A DNA stretch of 64,000 nucleotides from Phascolarctobacterium succinatutens CAG:287. Lineage in GTDB: Bacteria > Bacillota > Negativicutes > Acidaminococcales > Acidaminococcaceae. The notes beneath the pieces are model-generated. The model searched no databases, was not told where the DNA came from, and saw nothing but the letters and a program-made list of their open reading frames with translations. Numbering within the stretch: the first letter of the stretch is position 1; every line of letters begins with the position of its first letter. Of the stretch, positions 25,300 through 35,079 are shown one piece after another. The translations under genes and the position numbers were made by a program. The stretch lies in NCBI RefSeq assembly GCF_000434895.1, contig NZ_FR892771.1, positions 13,341 through 77,340 on the forward strand, in the 5' to 3' direction.

Positions 25300-28200
25300 T
25301 TACCATACCCCCATTTTTACGCGCAGCACATTATTACTGTCGTAAACCTCAATTAAGTTATCTTGGATTTCCGTGCGTGCACCGCTCGTAGCAGTACGCA
25401 GCGTGCCGATGGTCGCACAGATGGCTGACAGGCTATTAACCATAATCTTATCAGCGGTGATACCACCAGCCAGCATATCATTTGTAATTATGCTGCCATC
25501 AACTTTAGTATTACCAGTGATATGAATGTACTTGCCATCAAGTAGTATCGTACCATCAGCAAGATTGATTTTTGTCAGCACAGTGTTGCCGTCAACATCA
25601 ACATCTTTGACTGCCAGGCTTATGGCATCGTTCATCTGGGTGATTGTAGCATACGATTTCAATTCGCCATTTTTAAAATTAGCCATTGTATTGCTAATCT
25701 GATTATCAGTCTCAGTCTTCGTGTAGACGTTGCCGTTAAGTTTTGCTGCTTCTTTGGCATCTTCAAGCGCCTTTTTCGTTGCTGCGTCAAGCTTATCAGT
25801 GCTTATTGCCTCTGCAGCCAAAAGGCTGTTATCAATAGTAGCTTTCACACTCGACATAATCTGTCCGCTAAATGGTCCATTGCCAAAATAGTCATAATAG
25901 CAGGCCTTTACATCATATACACCGGCACTCAACGATTTGAAAAAGCTAAGATTACTGGTTTTTTCATCGTAAGTATATTGCGTTCCTGATATATACCAAT
26001 GAACACCAATGCAGTTAGCCGGGATACTGTTCACATGGCATTCCAGGCCTTGGAATCTCGCATCGACAATTATTTCAGGTACTTTCTGTGCTTCAAAGCT
26101 GTAATCTGCTTTAGCCGGGGCAGAAACCTTGCCATAAGCACTTACAGCAAAAACATACACACTTCCTTTGCGCTCCTGTACAGCGTTAGTCGTGCAACTG
26201 GCATCGCTCACGCGAGCGATAAAGTTACTGTTATCAACGCCAGCTTGATTATCTAACCGGACTTCGTAATACTTGATGTCAGCATTACGAACTTCATCCC
26301 ATTTAACTGTAAAATAATCGCCTATGGCAATGCTGATGTTTTCCGGAGTATTTGGTATTTCTGTTGAGAGCGCCACCAGAATACTTGTTTGGGCGCTGCT
26401 GTCAGGCGTTTCTATATTTCCAAACACATCCTGCGTACATACGGCAATATCGTATGTCACGCCAATGTCAACCTGAGGCAATGTAGCCTTGTTATACCCT
26501 TGCCCGCCATATTGCCACTTGCTTTCCGTAGATGCCTTGTACCACACCTGCGCCTGTTGATAGTTTTCCAATCCTGCCGGTGGTTGCCACTCCACAATAA
26601 TGTCATGGTACACAATAACACCATCAACATCACGATACTTGTTGTAAGCCATAATGTTTGTGCAGTTAGGCAAATCGCCCACCCCAACAACGCACGTATA
26701 GCAGTCAACGTCAGCTAAATCTTGGCCGTTTGCCTTGAAGGCGTTAAACGCTGGGAACTTAAAATACAGTGTTTTACCGATATATGATTTAGGCAAAGAC
26801 ACAGCGTAAATATTGCCGTCAAGTATAGCAACGTCGTCATCATAGTAATGTTCGCCCTGTTTGGTGCCACATTGTGCTCGAACAAGGCCGCTCAGAGTAT
26901 AAATATTTGAGCCTTGCAACGTTGCAAGGCTGTAGCTCATGCACTCGCCGTTTATCCAAATCAGCGTATTGCCATCTTTAGCATCCTGAGCGCTGCCAGT
27001 TAAAAGCTCTACGGCACGAGGGTTGTCCAGCTCTATATCAACACTATCTCCGTCATAAGACAAATCAGATACCAGCCAGCCATAAACGCTGCTCACGCCA
27101 TGCGTGCCGTTGTAGCTGTAATCACCGTCATTGGTTGATACATAAACGTCACAGCCGCCCCAATCTTCGCTGTCGCCATGCAAGGCTATCCATAGCTCGC
27201 AGCCGCTGCTGCTCGCCACCAGGTCAGAAGGAGGGATAATGAAGAGCGGCGTTGCAGTGTTGCCTGGATTCACGTTGAAGTCCTGGTATTGGTATTTATT
27301 GTCTACCTTATACTTAGCCTCGCTGTAATCACCAGGAGCACGCTGCAGGGCAGTAACTGTTATCAAGCCGTTGTTTGCTTCTGTAACCTCGCTGACCATT
27401 GCAACCTGTCCTTTAATGCCAATCGCATCATCTGTGATGCGGATAAGGTCACCGGGCTCAAGGCGACAATACTTCCAAGGCAGCTTCAGCGTATATTGGT
27501 TGCATTCCGTCTGCGCAAGGCGCGTTTTCATTTGTGCGTACTTCAGAGCGCGTTCCTTCGTGTGCAGCCATTTCGCATCATAGCTCACGCTCCGCACACC
27601 ATAAGTTTTGATGCTTGCGATGTCCTGGAAGCTCACGCTCTCCTCTTCATAGTCATTAGCGCGGTTCAGGAAATTAACAGTAACATAGTTGTATATCTCC
27701 GTACTGTCCTTACGCTTGAAAACAACAGGGGCACCGCCCTGGCTAATCAGTTCATCAGCATCAATATCATAGATAATCTCTGTATTCGGCTTCCACGTTC
27801 CGCGTGGAATATCGTCGCGCGGAACAAATTTAAACCTGTCCACGCTCCAGAACATGTAGGTATTCGTCAGCTCCAACAGCTCAGCAATGACTTCCTGCGC
27901 TTTTTTCTGATTGGAGAAAGCGTCATTATAAGTGCTGATAAGCAGGTCAGCATTTTTACAATAGCTGGCATAATTTTTTAAGCTCAGGATATCAACATAA
28001 TCGCCAAGGCCAATGCTTCCTAATATGCTCTTAATAACTCCGGCCGGATTGGCATCAGTCCCGTCATTACTGTCTATAAGCGTTCCCTTGACTTCAAAAC
28101 TATAGGACGGCATGGAAGCGCTGTCTTCTCCCAAGAAGATTTTTCCATAAAGATAAGCAAGATCAGTATATCCTGTAGCTATCTCAGGATGGTTTGTAGA

Positions 28201-28587
28201 CATATACGTTGTTGGTGCATTATTATCACCGCGATTCAACGATAATCCCGCGCCTTCGTTACGGCCGTTGGCGTTAAGTGCTGCTAAAGAATTATATGCT
28301 GTATCGCCTACCCATACCTTGCTTACGTCCTTGATTACGCCTTCGCCTAAAGCCAGCTCTGCATAAACATAGTAAAGATAAGTGATTGTTGTACTTTTGG
28401 ACTTGCCGCTTTTCTGCGTCACGCGCTTTTCTTTAGTCGTAAAATCTTGGTAACAAATCAGATTCGGTGAAACCTTACATGTACCAAAAAGCAGCGGAAC
28501 CGGAGTTCCGAACTCACAGACTGTACTTTGAAAAGCATCTATTTTATTTGAGCGGCTTGTAAAGCTTGTCTTTTTAAATAACCCCAT
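25300..28587 (-). CDS. Central tail tip / host specificity protein (gpJ-like)
   Basis: Large 1095-residue protein at the end of the tail that contacts the host and starts DNA injection. The N-terminal two thirds carry the phage tip-attachment pattern (TSFTSRSNKIDAFQSTVCEFGTPVPLLFG, then YLYYVYAELALGEG and ELLELTNTYMFWSVDRFKFVPRDD). Fibronectin type III-like segments (about 740-830) and a C-terminal coiled/fibre stretch with LDGKYIHITGNTKVDGS follow. It overlaps the NlpC/P60 gene by 14 bp, the usual DUF2163-peptidase-J order. Confidence 0.85.
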   Translation of the reverse strand: MGLFKKTSFTSRSNKIDAFQSTVCEFGTPVPLLFGTCKVSPNLICYQDFTTKEKRVTQKSGKSKSTTITYLYYVYAELALGEGVIKDVSKVWVGDTAYNSLAALNANGRNEGAGLSLNRGDNNAPTTYMSTNHPEIATGYTDLAYLYGKIFLGEDSASMPSYSFEVKGTLIDSNDGTDANPAGVIKSILGSIGLGDYVDILSLKNYASYCKNADLLISTYNDAFSNQKKAQEVIAELLELTNTYMFWSVDRFKFVPRDDIPRGTWKPNTEIIYDIDADELISQGGAPVVFKRKDSTEIYNYVTVNFLNRANDYEEESVSFQDIASIKTYGVRSVSYDAKWLHTKERALKYAQMKTRLAQTECNQYTLKLPWKYCRLEPGDLIRITDDAIGIKGQVAMVSEVTEANNGLITVTALQRAPGDYSEAKYKVDNKYQYQDFNVNPGNTATPLFIIPPSDLVASSSGCELWIALHGDSEDWGGCDVYVSTNDGDYSYNGTHGVSSVYGWLVSDLSYDGDSVDIELDNPRAVELLTGSAQDAKDGNTLIWINGECMSYSLATLQGSNIYTLSGLVRAQCGTKQGEHYYDDDVAILDGNIYAVSLPKSYIGKTLYFKFPAFNAFKANGQDLADVDCYTCVVGVGDLPNCTNIMAYNKYRDVDGVIVYHDIIVEWQPPAGLENYQQAQVWYKASTESKWQYGGQGYNKATLPQVDIGVTYDIAVCTQDVFGNIETPDSSAQTSILVALSTEIPNTPENISIAIGDYFTVKWDEVRNADIKYYEVRLDNQAGVDNSNFIARVSDASCTTNAVQERKGSVYVFAVSAYGKVSAPAKADYSFEAQKVPEIIVDARFQGLECHVNSIPANCIGVHWYISGTQYTYDEKTSNLSFFKSLSAGVYDVKACYYDYFGNGPFSGQIMSSVKATIDNSLLAAEAISTDKLDAATKKALEDAKEAAKLNGNVYTKTETDNQISNTMANFKNGELKSYATITQMNDAISLAVKDVDVDGNTVLTKINLADGTILLDGKYIHITGNTKVDGSIITNDMLAGGITADKIMVNSLSAICATIGTLRTATSGARTEIQDNLIEVYDSNNVLRVKMGVW

Positions 28588-29011
28588 GTTTAGGCCTCCA
28601 AAATCCTGTTATTCTGCTTTTACCAAGGGCGTCAGTAAATTTCGGATCATCAATATTGGTAATGGTCGTACCATCATCAGCGTCACAATGCAGCAGCATG
28701 CCTTTGCCTAAATAGATAGCAAGATGTGCATATTTACTGTGTCCCCAACGGTAGCTGAGCAAATAGCCAGGCATCAAGCACTTAGTGCGCACAAAATGCT
28801 TTTCTAAATAAGGCAAGAGCAGTTCCTTACAGCCTTTTTGGCAATACCAGTCTGCACTGTAACCAAATTCGACCTTTATTTTCTTATGCCCCAACTCAGC
28901 ATAAAAATTTGTCACCAGGGTGCAGCAGTCAAGCCCTGCGCCCTTCACGTCACCACCATTGATATGCGGCGTGCCTATATAGGTTTTTGCTAAATCAAGG
29001 AGTTTATTCAT
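28574..29011 (-). CDS. NlpC/P60-type tail peptidase
   Basis: Cysteine peptidase at the tail tip, thought to open peptidoglycan during entry. The ATG at 29011 overlaps the stop of the upstream gene as ATGA (145 residues). Catalytic Cys is in GLDCCTLVTNF (about residue 30), and catalytic His in AHLAIYLG. A third residue is probably in LHCDAD. It corresponds to lambda gpK-type proteins in position. Confidence 0.82.
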   Translation of the reverse strand: MNKLLDLAKTYIGTPHINGGDVKGAGLDCCTLVTNFYAELGHKKIKVEFGYSADWYCQKGCKELLLPYLEKHFVRTKCLMPGYLLSYRWGHSKYAHLAIYLGKGMLLHCDADDGTTITNIDDPKFTDALGKSRITGFWRPKHGVI

Positions 29012-29604
29012 ATCTTCACCAGCACATTCTTCGATGGTTTGAGTGGAATCATACATGTGTAAGTGTCTTTGCTAGCCGTGCTGACCACCCCGTCCGCCTC
29101 TTGGTAGACGTTCTGCGGCGCAAAGGTGCGCAAGGGCACAGACGCATTTAGCCCAACAGTCTCGCTCTTTACTGACAGCTTGCAGCTGATGCCGCCGCAA
29201 GACGATATCTCGCATCGGCCTGTGAAAAGCTCCAGCACACCTAAGACAGCTCCTGTCTCCGCGTCCAGAAAGGCGCGTCCAAGCGTCAGATAAGCATCAT
29301 CCAGCGTGCCATCATGCACTGCCTGCAGCAGATATTTGCCATCAACCTTATCATCATGCAGGCGGTCAGTATTCAGCGTCACGCTCAAGGTTTCAACTGA
29401 AGGCGCGCCAGAACTTTTCGTCTGCTCGCGTTTCATAATAAAGCGGTCAGCCTTGTATAATTTGCCGTTAAAGCTGATGTCCTTGTCAAATTCGGCAGTA
29501 CGGTAAATACTGCCATTCGCCAACTTTAGCGTAAACAAATCACAGCAGACAAATTCATTATCTGTATTCAGGTGTTGAGCAAGGGCTAACGTACAGTTTT
29601 TCAT
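29008..29604 (-). CDS. Distal tail protein, DUF2163 family
   Basis: I choose the ATG at 29604 (MKNCTLALAQ), which has GAGG 8 bases upstream. The 198-residue protein has DLFTLKLANGSIYRTAEFDKDISFNGKLY and LELFTGRCEIS, typical of the DUF2163/BR0599 group seen in distal tails of siphophages and gene transfer agents. The C-terminal extension of longer members is missing. It is coupled to genes on both sides. Confidence 0.72.
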   Translation of the reverse strand: MKNCTLALAQHLNTDNEFVCCDLFTLKLANGSIYRTAEFDKDISFNGKLYKADRFIMKREQTKSSGAPSVETLSVTLNTDRLHDDKVDGKYLLQAVHDGTLDDAYLTLGRAFLDAETGAVLGVLELFTGRCEISSCGGISCKLSVKSETVGLNASVPLRTFAPQNVYQEADGVVSTASKDTYTCMIPLKPSKNVLVKI

Positions 29605-29609
29605 CTTCA

Positions 29610-30164
29610 TCACCTCACTGTAACCAATTTCAAGTTAACGTTGTTTACATTCTCAAAATTCTGAGTGACAGAAAGCGTATCTGAGAAGCGTACACGCCAA
29701 TAATAGTCAAAGCTTGCCATAACAACGCTTTTTGCCGTCGCAGCTGGCACTGTCAGCATGTCCCCGTCTAATTTGAAATCTACAGTCTCGTTATCATCAA
29801 TATAAACACTTACATTATCAGCCTTTTCGCAAGGCAGTACATAGCCGCCATTTTTAATAAACAGCTGATATTTACCGCTTTCATCCCTACTAAGCTCCTG
29901 CAGCTCGACGCGCGCGCCATAATCCTTGTAAAAGAAGGGTAAAAGAGTACCCTTGCATTTCGCATAAAAGCCAATTAGTAGCGACAGATTCTTATCGTCT
30001 AAAGCTGTAAAGCTCACATTAAAAGATAGTTTAGGATACAGCTGGCTACAAATAGCCCTACGCCTGCCGCTGGCGGTTTCTGTCTGTGTGACCTCCCACG
30101 CCTGCTGCAGTGTACTGCTCCATGCTGTTTCACCGCTGTCAAGAGGAAATATTCTTTCAGCCAT
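29610..30164 (-). CDS. Distal tail protein, DUF2460-like
   Basis: The start at 30164 (MAERIFPLDS) has AAGGAGG upstream. 184 residues with RRRAICSQLYPKLSFNVSFTALDD and FYAKCKGTLLPFFYKDYG. This pattern (grasp on a disk with aromatic Phe-Tyr-Lys-Asp) is shared by DUF2460 and related tail hub proteins. It follows the tape measure gene, as expected for the hub. Confidence 0.65.
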   Translation of the reverse strand: MAERIFPLDSGETAWSSTLQQAWEVTQTETASGRRRAICSQLYPKLSFNVSFTALDDKNLSLLIGFYAKCKGTLLPFFYKDYGARVELQELSRDESGKYQLFIKNGGYVLPCEKADNVSVYIDDNETVDFKLDGDMLTVPAATAKSVVMASFDYYWRVRFSDTLSVTQNFENVNNVNLKLVTVR

Positions 30165-30175
30165 ATGCATCCTCC

Positions 30176-33091
30176 TTAAAAAGTATCAAACGCCGCGTTG
30201 AAGTTGCGGTTGTCGTCTAATGTTGCCTGCTTTAGAACCTGCATGCCTCCGCGCGCCAAAAAGTCAGCAAAGCTGGATGCATCCAACGCTGATACGTTAA
30301 GAGTGATGCTGTTGCTCGTAGAGCTGCTGGAGGAACCAACGCTGGCAGGACGGTTATAAGCACCGCCGGAACCGACAAGCCCGCCGCTGGCAAAGCCTCT
30401 CAAACGTCCCGTATTCAGGCCATTAAGGAACGGTACGCCCAAACGGTCTACAGCCTGAGCATTCAGGACATATTCGCCATTAGAGAGCATTGCCGGAACA
30501 CTATCACTCGTACCGGTACCGGGACCAGCGACAGAACCACCTGAAGCAAAGACTTTGCCGAAAGCACCCTTCCAACGCGCAGCAAAGCCACCACCACCGC
30601 CAGTGCAGGCAGCTACAATGGTTGCGTAAAGAGCTGCCTGGATAAGCTGGGAGATAAGCTGCTGCAGGACGCTTTTCATAGCATCGCCGAAGCTCTTAGC
30701 CCCGGTAATCCAGTCAGTTATAGCGCCGGAAAAATCCTTTGCCAGCTGATTGCTGGTCTGCTGAATCTTGCTGATGGTATTGATTTTCTGCTGTTGCTCA
30801 TCGTACTTCTGATTGATTGCAGTCAGTGCTTCCAATTTCAGTTTATCGTCCAGAAAAGGACTATTTGTCACAGACTCAGTAGCTTCTTCCTTCCACTTGT
30901 CATTCTTCATAGTCATCTTCCCGACGGCGTCAGAAGCATTGTAATCAGCCTTCCAGCTGATTTGCTTATTGCTATAATCAAATTTAGCACTTTCAGTATT
31001 AACAGCAGCGGACTGATTGATATTATCAATCGTATATTGGTGAGTCTTCTTAAGCAAGGCCAGCTTCTCTTTGAGTATGTCCAATTCTTTCTGAGACGCG
31101 CCACGCAGCTGTGCTTCCTTAAGTGCATTTTCAGCAGCAAGCATCTGTTCCGTGTAGGCCAGTTCCTCTTCCTGCAGCTCCTGCTTTTTGTTGAACTCAA
31201 TTTCTTTGAGCTGAATCTGATATTTTTGAGCGTCAGTGCCATACTTTTTTGCAATAGCATTTTGAGCTTCAAACAAATCTTTTTCCTTTTTTAATTTTAA
31301 GCGTACGTACTCATTTTCAATTTTGCGCCTTTCTTGATTAATCTTATTTTCTTTCTGCAGAGCTTTCAGTGCAAAATTCTCATTTCGGCCATTGCCACCT
31401 GTTCTAGCTACATTGGTATCTCTGCTTGGGATTATAAGCGGCCTTTTTGGTGTCGCAGGTCGTTTTTCAGGCTTTTCAGCAGAAGAATCATCACCATAGC
31501 TGCCACCGGCACCACCATGACCATCATCAGCCGAACTTTCTGTAGCTGTTGCTCTTTGCTTTGCTGCAAAAACTTTATCAAACCAAGCTATAGCCTTTCT
31601 GGCGAAATCTTCCACTGCATCCATGGCATCACCAAGCATATCGGCAAAATCGTTAAACCAATTATTATGGTCACCTGTAATATCTGCCCACATATCGCCT
31701 ATCGTATCAAGAATCCACCGTACAACGCCCAGAATAGCTTCTGTAACAGCAGTACCGATGATAATAACGGCATCAAGTATACCCTGCACAGCTGCCTTTA
31801 CCGCATTAGCCAAATCATCCCAATAGGTGATTATCAGCGCAATAGCAGCGCCGATTGCAGCACCAGCAGCCACAATACCTGCAGAAAGTCCCAGCACCGC
31901 GCCTAACGTCGCTACGGCTGCAACCGATACAACAACAAGCACTGCAGCAAATGCACCTATTGCAGCGATAACAGGAGCAGGCACGCACTCTTTTATAACG
32001 TCTCGCAAGCTCTTGCCCTGCTCTGTCGCCGTCTGCATCTTCTGCTGAAACTCTCCCAGTCTGTCAGACACATCCTTTAAGATACCCTTAATGTTAAAGG
32101 CTTCCGTCAGATATTTGCCTACAGCAGCGGAAGTGTTGCCGGCAGTTTCTTCGATGTTAGCCAGAAGACCGGCAACTTCGTCCGAAGTCTTGGCCATCAT
32201 ACCGCCGAACTGATCGTTCATGCCTGCTACAATGGTCTGCACTGCCGCTTTAGAGTCAATAGCGCCTTTAGAGCAAAGGTCCTTCATTTCAGCTACTGTT
32301 TTGCCTGCAGCCTGCGCCAGCATATCCCATGCCGAAATACCTGCGCTGGTAAGCTGCATCATGTCCTGCGCATTGAGCTTGCCGCTAGTCTGCATCTGCC
32401 CTAATGCGTATGCAAGACGGCTAACGCCTTCCGTGCCTAAACCTAAACCGCTGGCTGCATCGCCTAGGTTGGTAAGCATAGGGATAATCTCTTCAGCTTT
32501 AAAACCGAACGCCATCAGCTGCTGACCTGCGCTTACAACACCGGGTACGTCGAAGGGTGTTTCTGCAGCAAACTGCTGTAAATCCCTCAGCATTTGCGTG
32601 CCAGCCTCAGCAGATTTCAGCATGGTCTGGAAGGCAATCTCATACTGACGCATCTGTGCTGCAGCCTGTACAGACGCTATGCCCATATTAAGGATACCGC
32701 CCGCCATCCCGGTGAAGACGCTGCCTAACTGCACTGCAGCAATAGCGCTAAGCGCTCCACTCATCTTGTTGCATTTATCAGCAAAGCCTTTTATTCCGCT
32801 GGTTGCCTTTTTGGACTGCTTGCTGACAGTTTCCAGATCATCACCTACACGCCGGACATTCTTGCTGTCGATACTGTCCAGACTCTTGCGCATTGCTTTC
32901 ACGTCAGAATTCAGCTGCTGAAACATTTTGGCAATATCGGTAAGAATAGCTGTCGATTTGCTCATTTTTGCGGACATTCTGTCGGCAGCATCGCCTGCAG
33001 CTTCTACTGCTGCTGCAGTTCTGCTGAAGCCTTGCTCAGCCTGTTTGCTATCCGCTGTAATTTTGACGGATATTTCTTTATTTGCCATTGC
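30176..33091 (-). CDS. Tape measure protein
   Basis: Sets tail length and is ejected during infection. The start at 33091 (MANKEISVKITADSKQAEQGF) follows GGAGG, giving 971 residues. The N-terminal TMP domain (about 60-330, with FQTMLKSAEAGTQMLRDLQQFAAETPFDV) has hydrophobic membrane-active segments at about 380-470. A long charged coiled coil (about 600-790) and a Gly/Ser-rich end follow. The predicted tail is about 140-150 nm, using the usual 0.15 nm per residue. Confidence 0.92.
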   Translation of the reverse strand, partial: AMANKEISVKITADSKQAEQGFSRTAAAVEAAGDAADRMSAKMSKSTAILTDIAKMFQQLNSDVKAMRKSLDSIDSKNVRRVGDDLETVSKQSKKATSGIKGFADKCNKMSGALSAIAAVQLGSVFTGMAGGILNMGIASVQAAAQMRQYEIAFQTMLKSAEAGTQMLRDLQQFAAETPFDVPGVVSAGQQLMAFGFKAEEIIPMLTNLGDAASGLGLGTEGVSRLAYALGQMQTSGKLNAQDMMQLTSAGISAWDMLAQAAGKTVAEMKDLCSKGAIDSKAAVQTIVAGMNDQFGGMMAKTSDEVAGLLANIEETAGNTSAAVGKYLTEAFNIKGILKDVSDRLGEFQQKMQTATEQGKSLRDVIKECVPAPVIAAIGAFAAVLVVVSVAAVATLGAVLGLSAGIVAAGAAIGAAIALIITYWDDLANAVKAAVQGILDAVIIIGTAVTEAILGVVRWILDTIGDMWADITGDHNNWFNDFADMLGDAMDAVEDFARKAIAWFDKVFAAKQRATATESSADDGHGGAGGSYGDDSSAEKPEKRPATPKRPLIIPSRDTNVARTGGNGRNENFALKALQKENKINQERRKIENEYVRLKLKKEKDLFEAQNAIAKKYGTDAQKYQIQLKEIEFNKKQELQEEELAYTEQMLAAENALKEAQLRGASQKELDILKEKLALLKKTHQYTIDNINQSAAVNTESAKFDYSNKQISWKADYNASDAVGKMTMKNDKWKEEATESVTNSPFLDDKLKLEALTAINQKYDEQQQKINTISKIQQTSNQLAKDFSGAITDWITGAKSFGDAMKSVLQQLISQLIQAALYATIVAACTGGGGGFAARWKGAFGKVFASGGSVAGPGTGTSDSVPAMLSNGEYVLNAQAVDRLGVPFLNGLNTGRLRGFASGGLVGSGGAYNRPASVGSSSSSTSNSITLNVSALDASSFADFLARGGMQVLKQATLDDNRNFNAAFDTF

Positions 33092-33395
33092 CTGCCTCCT
33101 TCCTCTGACGCTCAAAATCAGCATAGAAGCGTTCCCGCTCCCTTGCCTGCTCTTCTTTGGTCTTCTGCTTCAGGAACGGTCGCATCAGTGTACCTGCTTT
33201 GGCAGGCTTGCGGAGATGCGGGGAAATGATGTTGGCTACCCAGTAAGCCGTTTCCCACCGCTTTGCCATTCTTATTTCATTACATGCATCGACCATATCG
33301 TTAAACTCAAACACCGAAAGCCTGTCCAGCTCCCAAGGTTTAAGCCTTAATTCACCAAAAGCAAGGGGTTTGGCTGCATTGTACCAAGTCCGCAT
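33078..33395 (-). CDS. Tail assembly chaperone, second frame (gpT-like, made by frameshift)
   Basis: 105 residues from the first in-frame ATG. The frame extends 10 codons further upstream to the slippery site at 33425-33431, so it is probably made only as an extension of the upstream chaperone. It is charged and helical (MRPFLKQKTKEEQARERERFYADFERQ), like lambda gpT extensions. It overlaps the tape measure start by 14 bp. Confidence 0.78.
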   Translation of the reverse strand: MRTWYNAAKPLAFGELRLKPWELDRLSVFEFNDMVDACNEIRMAKRWETAYWVANIISPHLRKPAKAGTLMRPFLKQKTKEEQARERERFYADFERQRKEAGNGK

Positions 33396-33421
33396 AGATA
33401 CGCAGCCACCGCCCTCGCTAA

Positions 33422-33796
33422 TTAGTTTTTTTCGTATTCAATATCAGCCTTCTGCTCATCGGTCAGTTCGTCCGGGAACAGCTGATAATAAGCTCCCACG
33501 CCTAAAATACCGCTGGCAGCCACAGCCTTCACAACAGGCAGCTGGATATCGGCAATGCTGTAACCGTTTTCCATGGCCTCGTCAATCTTTTCAGCATAAT
33601 ACTGTTCAGTCTTATTGCCGTTCTGGCTCATGCCTACGCTCAGCAGTACCAGCAGATTTTTCAGGCTCAGCTTGTCAGCGTCCTGCAGCACCTCGCCAAT
33701 CGGACATTTCAACATGTCCTCTACACGGCGCAGGCGGCCGATGTTAAACCAAATCTGCTGACCTTCACCAAAAGCCTTAATGTCAATCTTTTTCAT
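33422..33796 (-). CDS. Tail assembly chaperone (gpG-like)
   Basis: The 124-residue protein coats the tape measure during tail assembly. It contains WFNIGRLRRVEDML and DKLSLKNLLVLLSVGM, helical patterns of the GTA gp10/phage TAC group, and an acidic end DELTDEQKADIEYEKN. It ends at TAA immediately after GAA-AAA-AAC, a -1 frameshift heptamer. It lies between major tail protein and tape measure. Confidence 0.8.
   Translation of the reverse strand: MKKIDIKAFGEGQQIWFNIGRLRRVEDMLKCPIGEVLQDADKLSLKNLLVLLSVGMSQNGNKTEQYYAEKIDEAMENGYSIADIQLPVVKAVAASGILGVGAYYQLFPDELTDEQKADIEYEKN
33425..33431 (-). other. Slippery heptamer A-AAA-AAC for -1 frameshifting
   Basis: In the upstream frame the codons are GAA-AAA-AAC-TAA. 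A -1 slip puts the ribosome into CTA-ATT-AGC and onward into the downstream chaperone frame without a stop, predicting a 239-residue fusion. The gene order and site match the lambda G/GT arrangement. Confidence 0.85.
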
Positions 33797-33851
33797 TTGT
33801 TATCCTCCATATAAGAAAAAGGCCAGCTAAGTGCCAGCCTTATTTTAAGAA

Positions 33852-34310
33852 TCAGCCCTTGCTCTGTTCGCTGAGGGGACCATCGCCGCTGATGGTGCCT
33901 TTAAGAGTAGCAACATCATCATGCGGAGTGCTCAGAGAGCATTCAGTAATAGAGCCCCAACCGGTAACAAAGCTCTTATCCGGATATTCAAATTTAACAT
34001 GCACCTGCTTGCCTGCCAAAAAAGCAGCCTCCAAGAACTTGGCACCGGTATCACCCGCAAGGTAAACGGTTTCAAGGTCGATAGACCAGCTGCGCAAACC
34101 TGGCAGGGTAGATTTCCAACCACCGGAAGTCTTGTGGGAAGCATCAATCTCATCAGCCTCACGGTTCAAATCACCGCTGCGCTGGCCACCCAGCAGAGTC
34201 CAGGTCGGCGCTGCTTCGGTAGTGCCGGTATTCAGGTAAATCAAATAATCTTTGCCCGCAGTCGCAGTGCTGGTCGCATCGGTGCGGGTTGGGAAAGTAT
34301 ATTCACTCAT
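33852..34310 (-). CDS. Major tail (tube) protein
   Basis: The start at 34310 (MSEYTFPTRTDATS) follows AGGAGG. 152 residues of mainly beta structure with a tail-tube pattern: LIYLNTGTTEAAPTWTLLGGQRSGDLNREADEIDASHKTSGGW, then KFEYPDKSFVTGWGSITE and ATLKGTISGDGPL. It lies between tail completion and chaperone genes. Confidence 0.82.
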   Translation of the reverse strand: MSEYTFPTRTDATSTATAGKDYLIYLNTGTTEAAPTWTLLGGQRSGDLNREADEIDASHKTSGGWKSTLPGLRSWSIDLETVYLAGDTGAKFLEAAFLAGKQVHVKFEYPDKSFVTGWGSITECSLSTPHDDVATLKGTISGDGPLSEQSKG

Positions 34311-34321
34311 ATCTGTTCCTC

Positions 34322-34708
34322 CTAACAATCAAAATAAACTTCATAGGTAATCAGCGCCATGCCTGCATCAGCCTTGCCCTGCGCCACGCCAAAAACGATT
34401 TCTTTCACTTGGCTGTCAATGCACCAGCCACCTAAATCGTGATAATGCGTCAGCAAGGCATCCAGCTTATCAGCCAAGGCATCGACGCCTTCAATGCTTG
34501 CCGTATCCAGCAGGTAGATGCTGTATGTCAGTACGCCCTTGCGCCCGCTCTTAGTCATCTCCACATAGGTGATACGGTCACAGCTCACAGTGCCTTCCAG
34601 CTTATTGCCACGGCTGGCACCGGTAACAAGGCTGCTCCAATGCACTTCCGGTATCTGGTCCTGCAAAAGTCCCATGATAACATCTGTAATTTCAGTACGC
34701 CTGCTCAT
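34322..34708 (-). CDS. Tail terminator / minor tail protein (DUF3168-like)
   Basis: 128 residues. VTGASRGNKLEGTVSCDRITYVEMTKSGRKGVLTYSIYLLD and the C-terminal ITYEVYFDC fit small tail-completion proteins that cap the tube. Position between connector and major tail protein supports this. The family assignment is by context. Confidence 0.6.
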   Translation of the reverse strand: MSRRTEITDVIMGLLQDQIPEVHWSSLVTGASRGNKLEGTVSCDRITYVEMTKSGRKGVLTYSIYLLDTASIEGVDALADKLDALLTHYHDLGGWCIDSQVKEIVFGVAQGKADAGMALITYEVYFDC

Positions 34709-35079
34709 GAACGATACAGAGGAATACTAGCTCGCCCCTGCCCTCCGGTGACGCCGAAATCAGCAGCTGTAAGACTTGCCATAAGGCGTTCCATCTCAGC
34801 CTTGTACAGCTTCAGCTTCTGTGCGTATATGTCGCTGTTTTCTACACCGCCAGCGCCGTTAAATACAGTCGTAGGGTCTGTGCCGGTCTGCAGCAGGCAT
34901 CTGTTATAGCAGGCTGCCACAACGCCCAAGCGCTTGACTATGTAGGGTACAGGCTCGGGAATATCGGTTACCTTCAGCCTGCTTGCCAGGCTGTTTATGA
35001 TTTCATTGCCATAGACAATATCCTCATATTTGCAATCCAGCACCGCGTCCTGTATATCTCCAAAATCAATGTAATCCAT
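34705..35079 (-). CDS. Head-tail connector / adaptor protein
   Basis: 124 residues with helical pattern (DAVLDCKYEDIVYGNEIINSLASRL, then ACYNRCLLQ) typical of gp6-like or DUF1320-like connectors. It overlaps the flanking genes by 1-4 bp. Confidence 0.55.
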   Translation of the reverse strand: MDYIDFGDIQDAVLDCKYEDIVYGNEIINSLASRLKVTDIPEPVPYIVKRLGVVAACYNRCLLQTGTDPTTVFNGAGGVENSDIYAQKLKLYKAEMERLMASLTAADFGVTGGQGRASIPLYRS

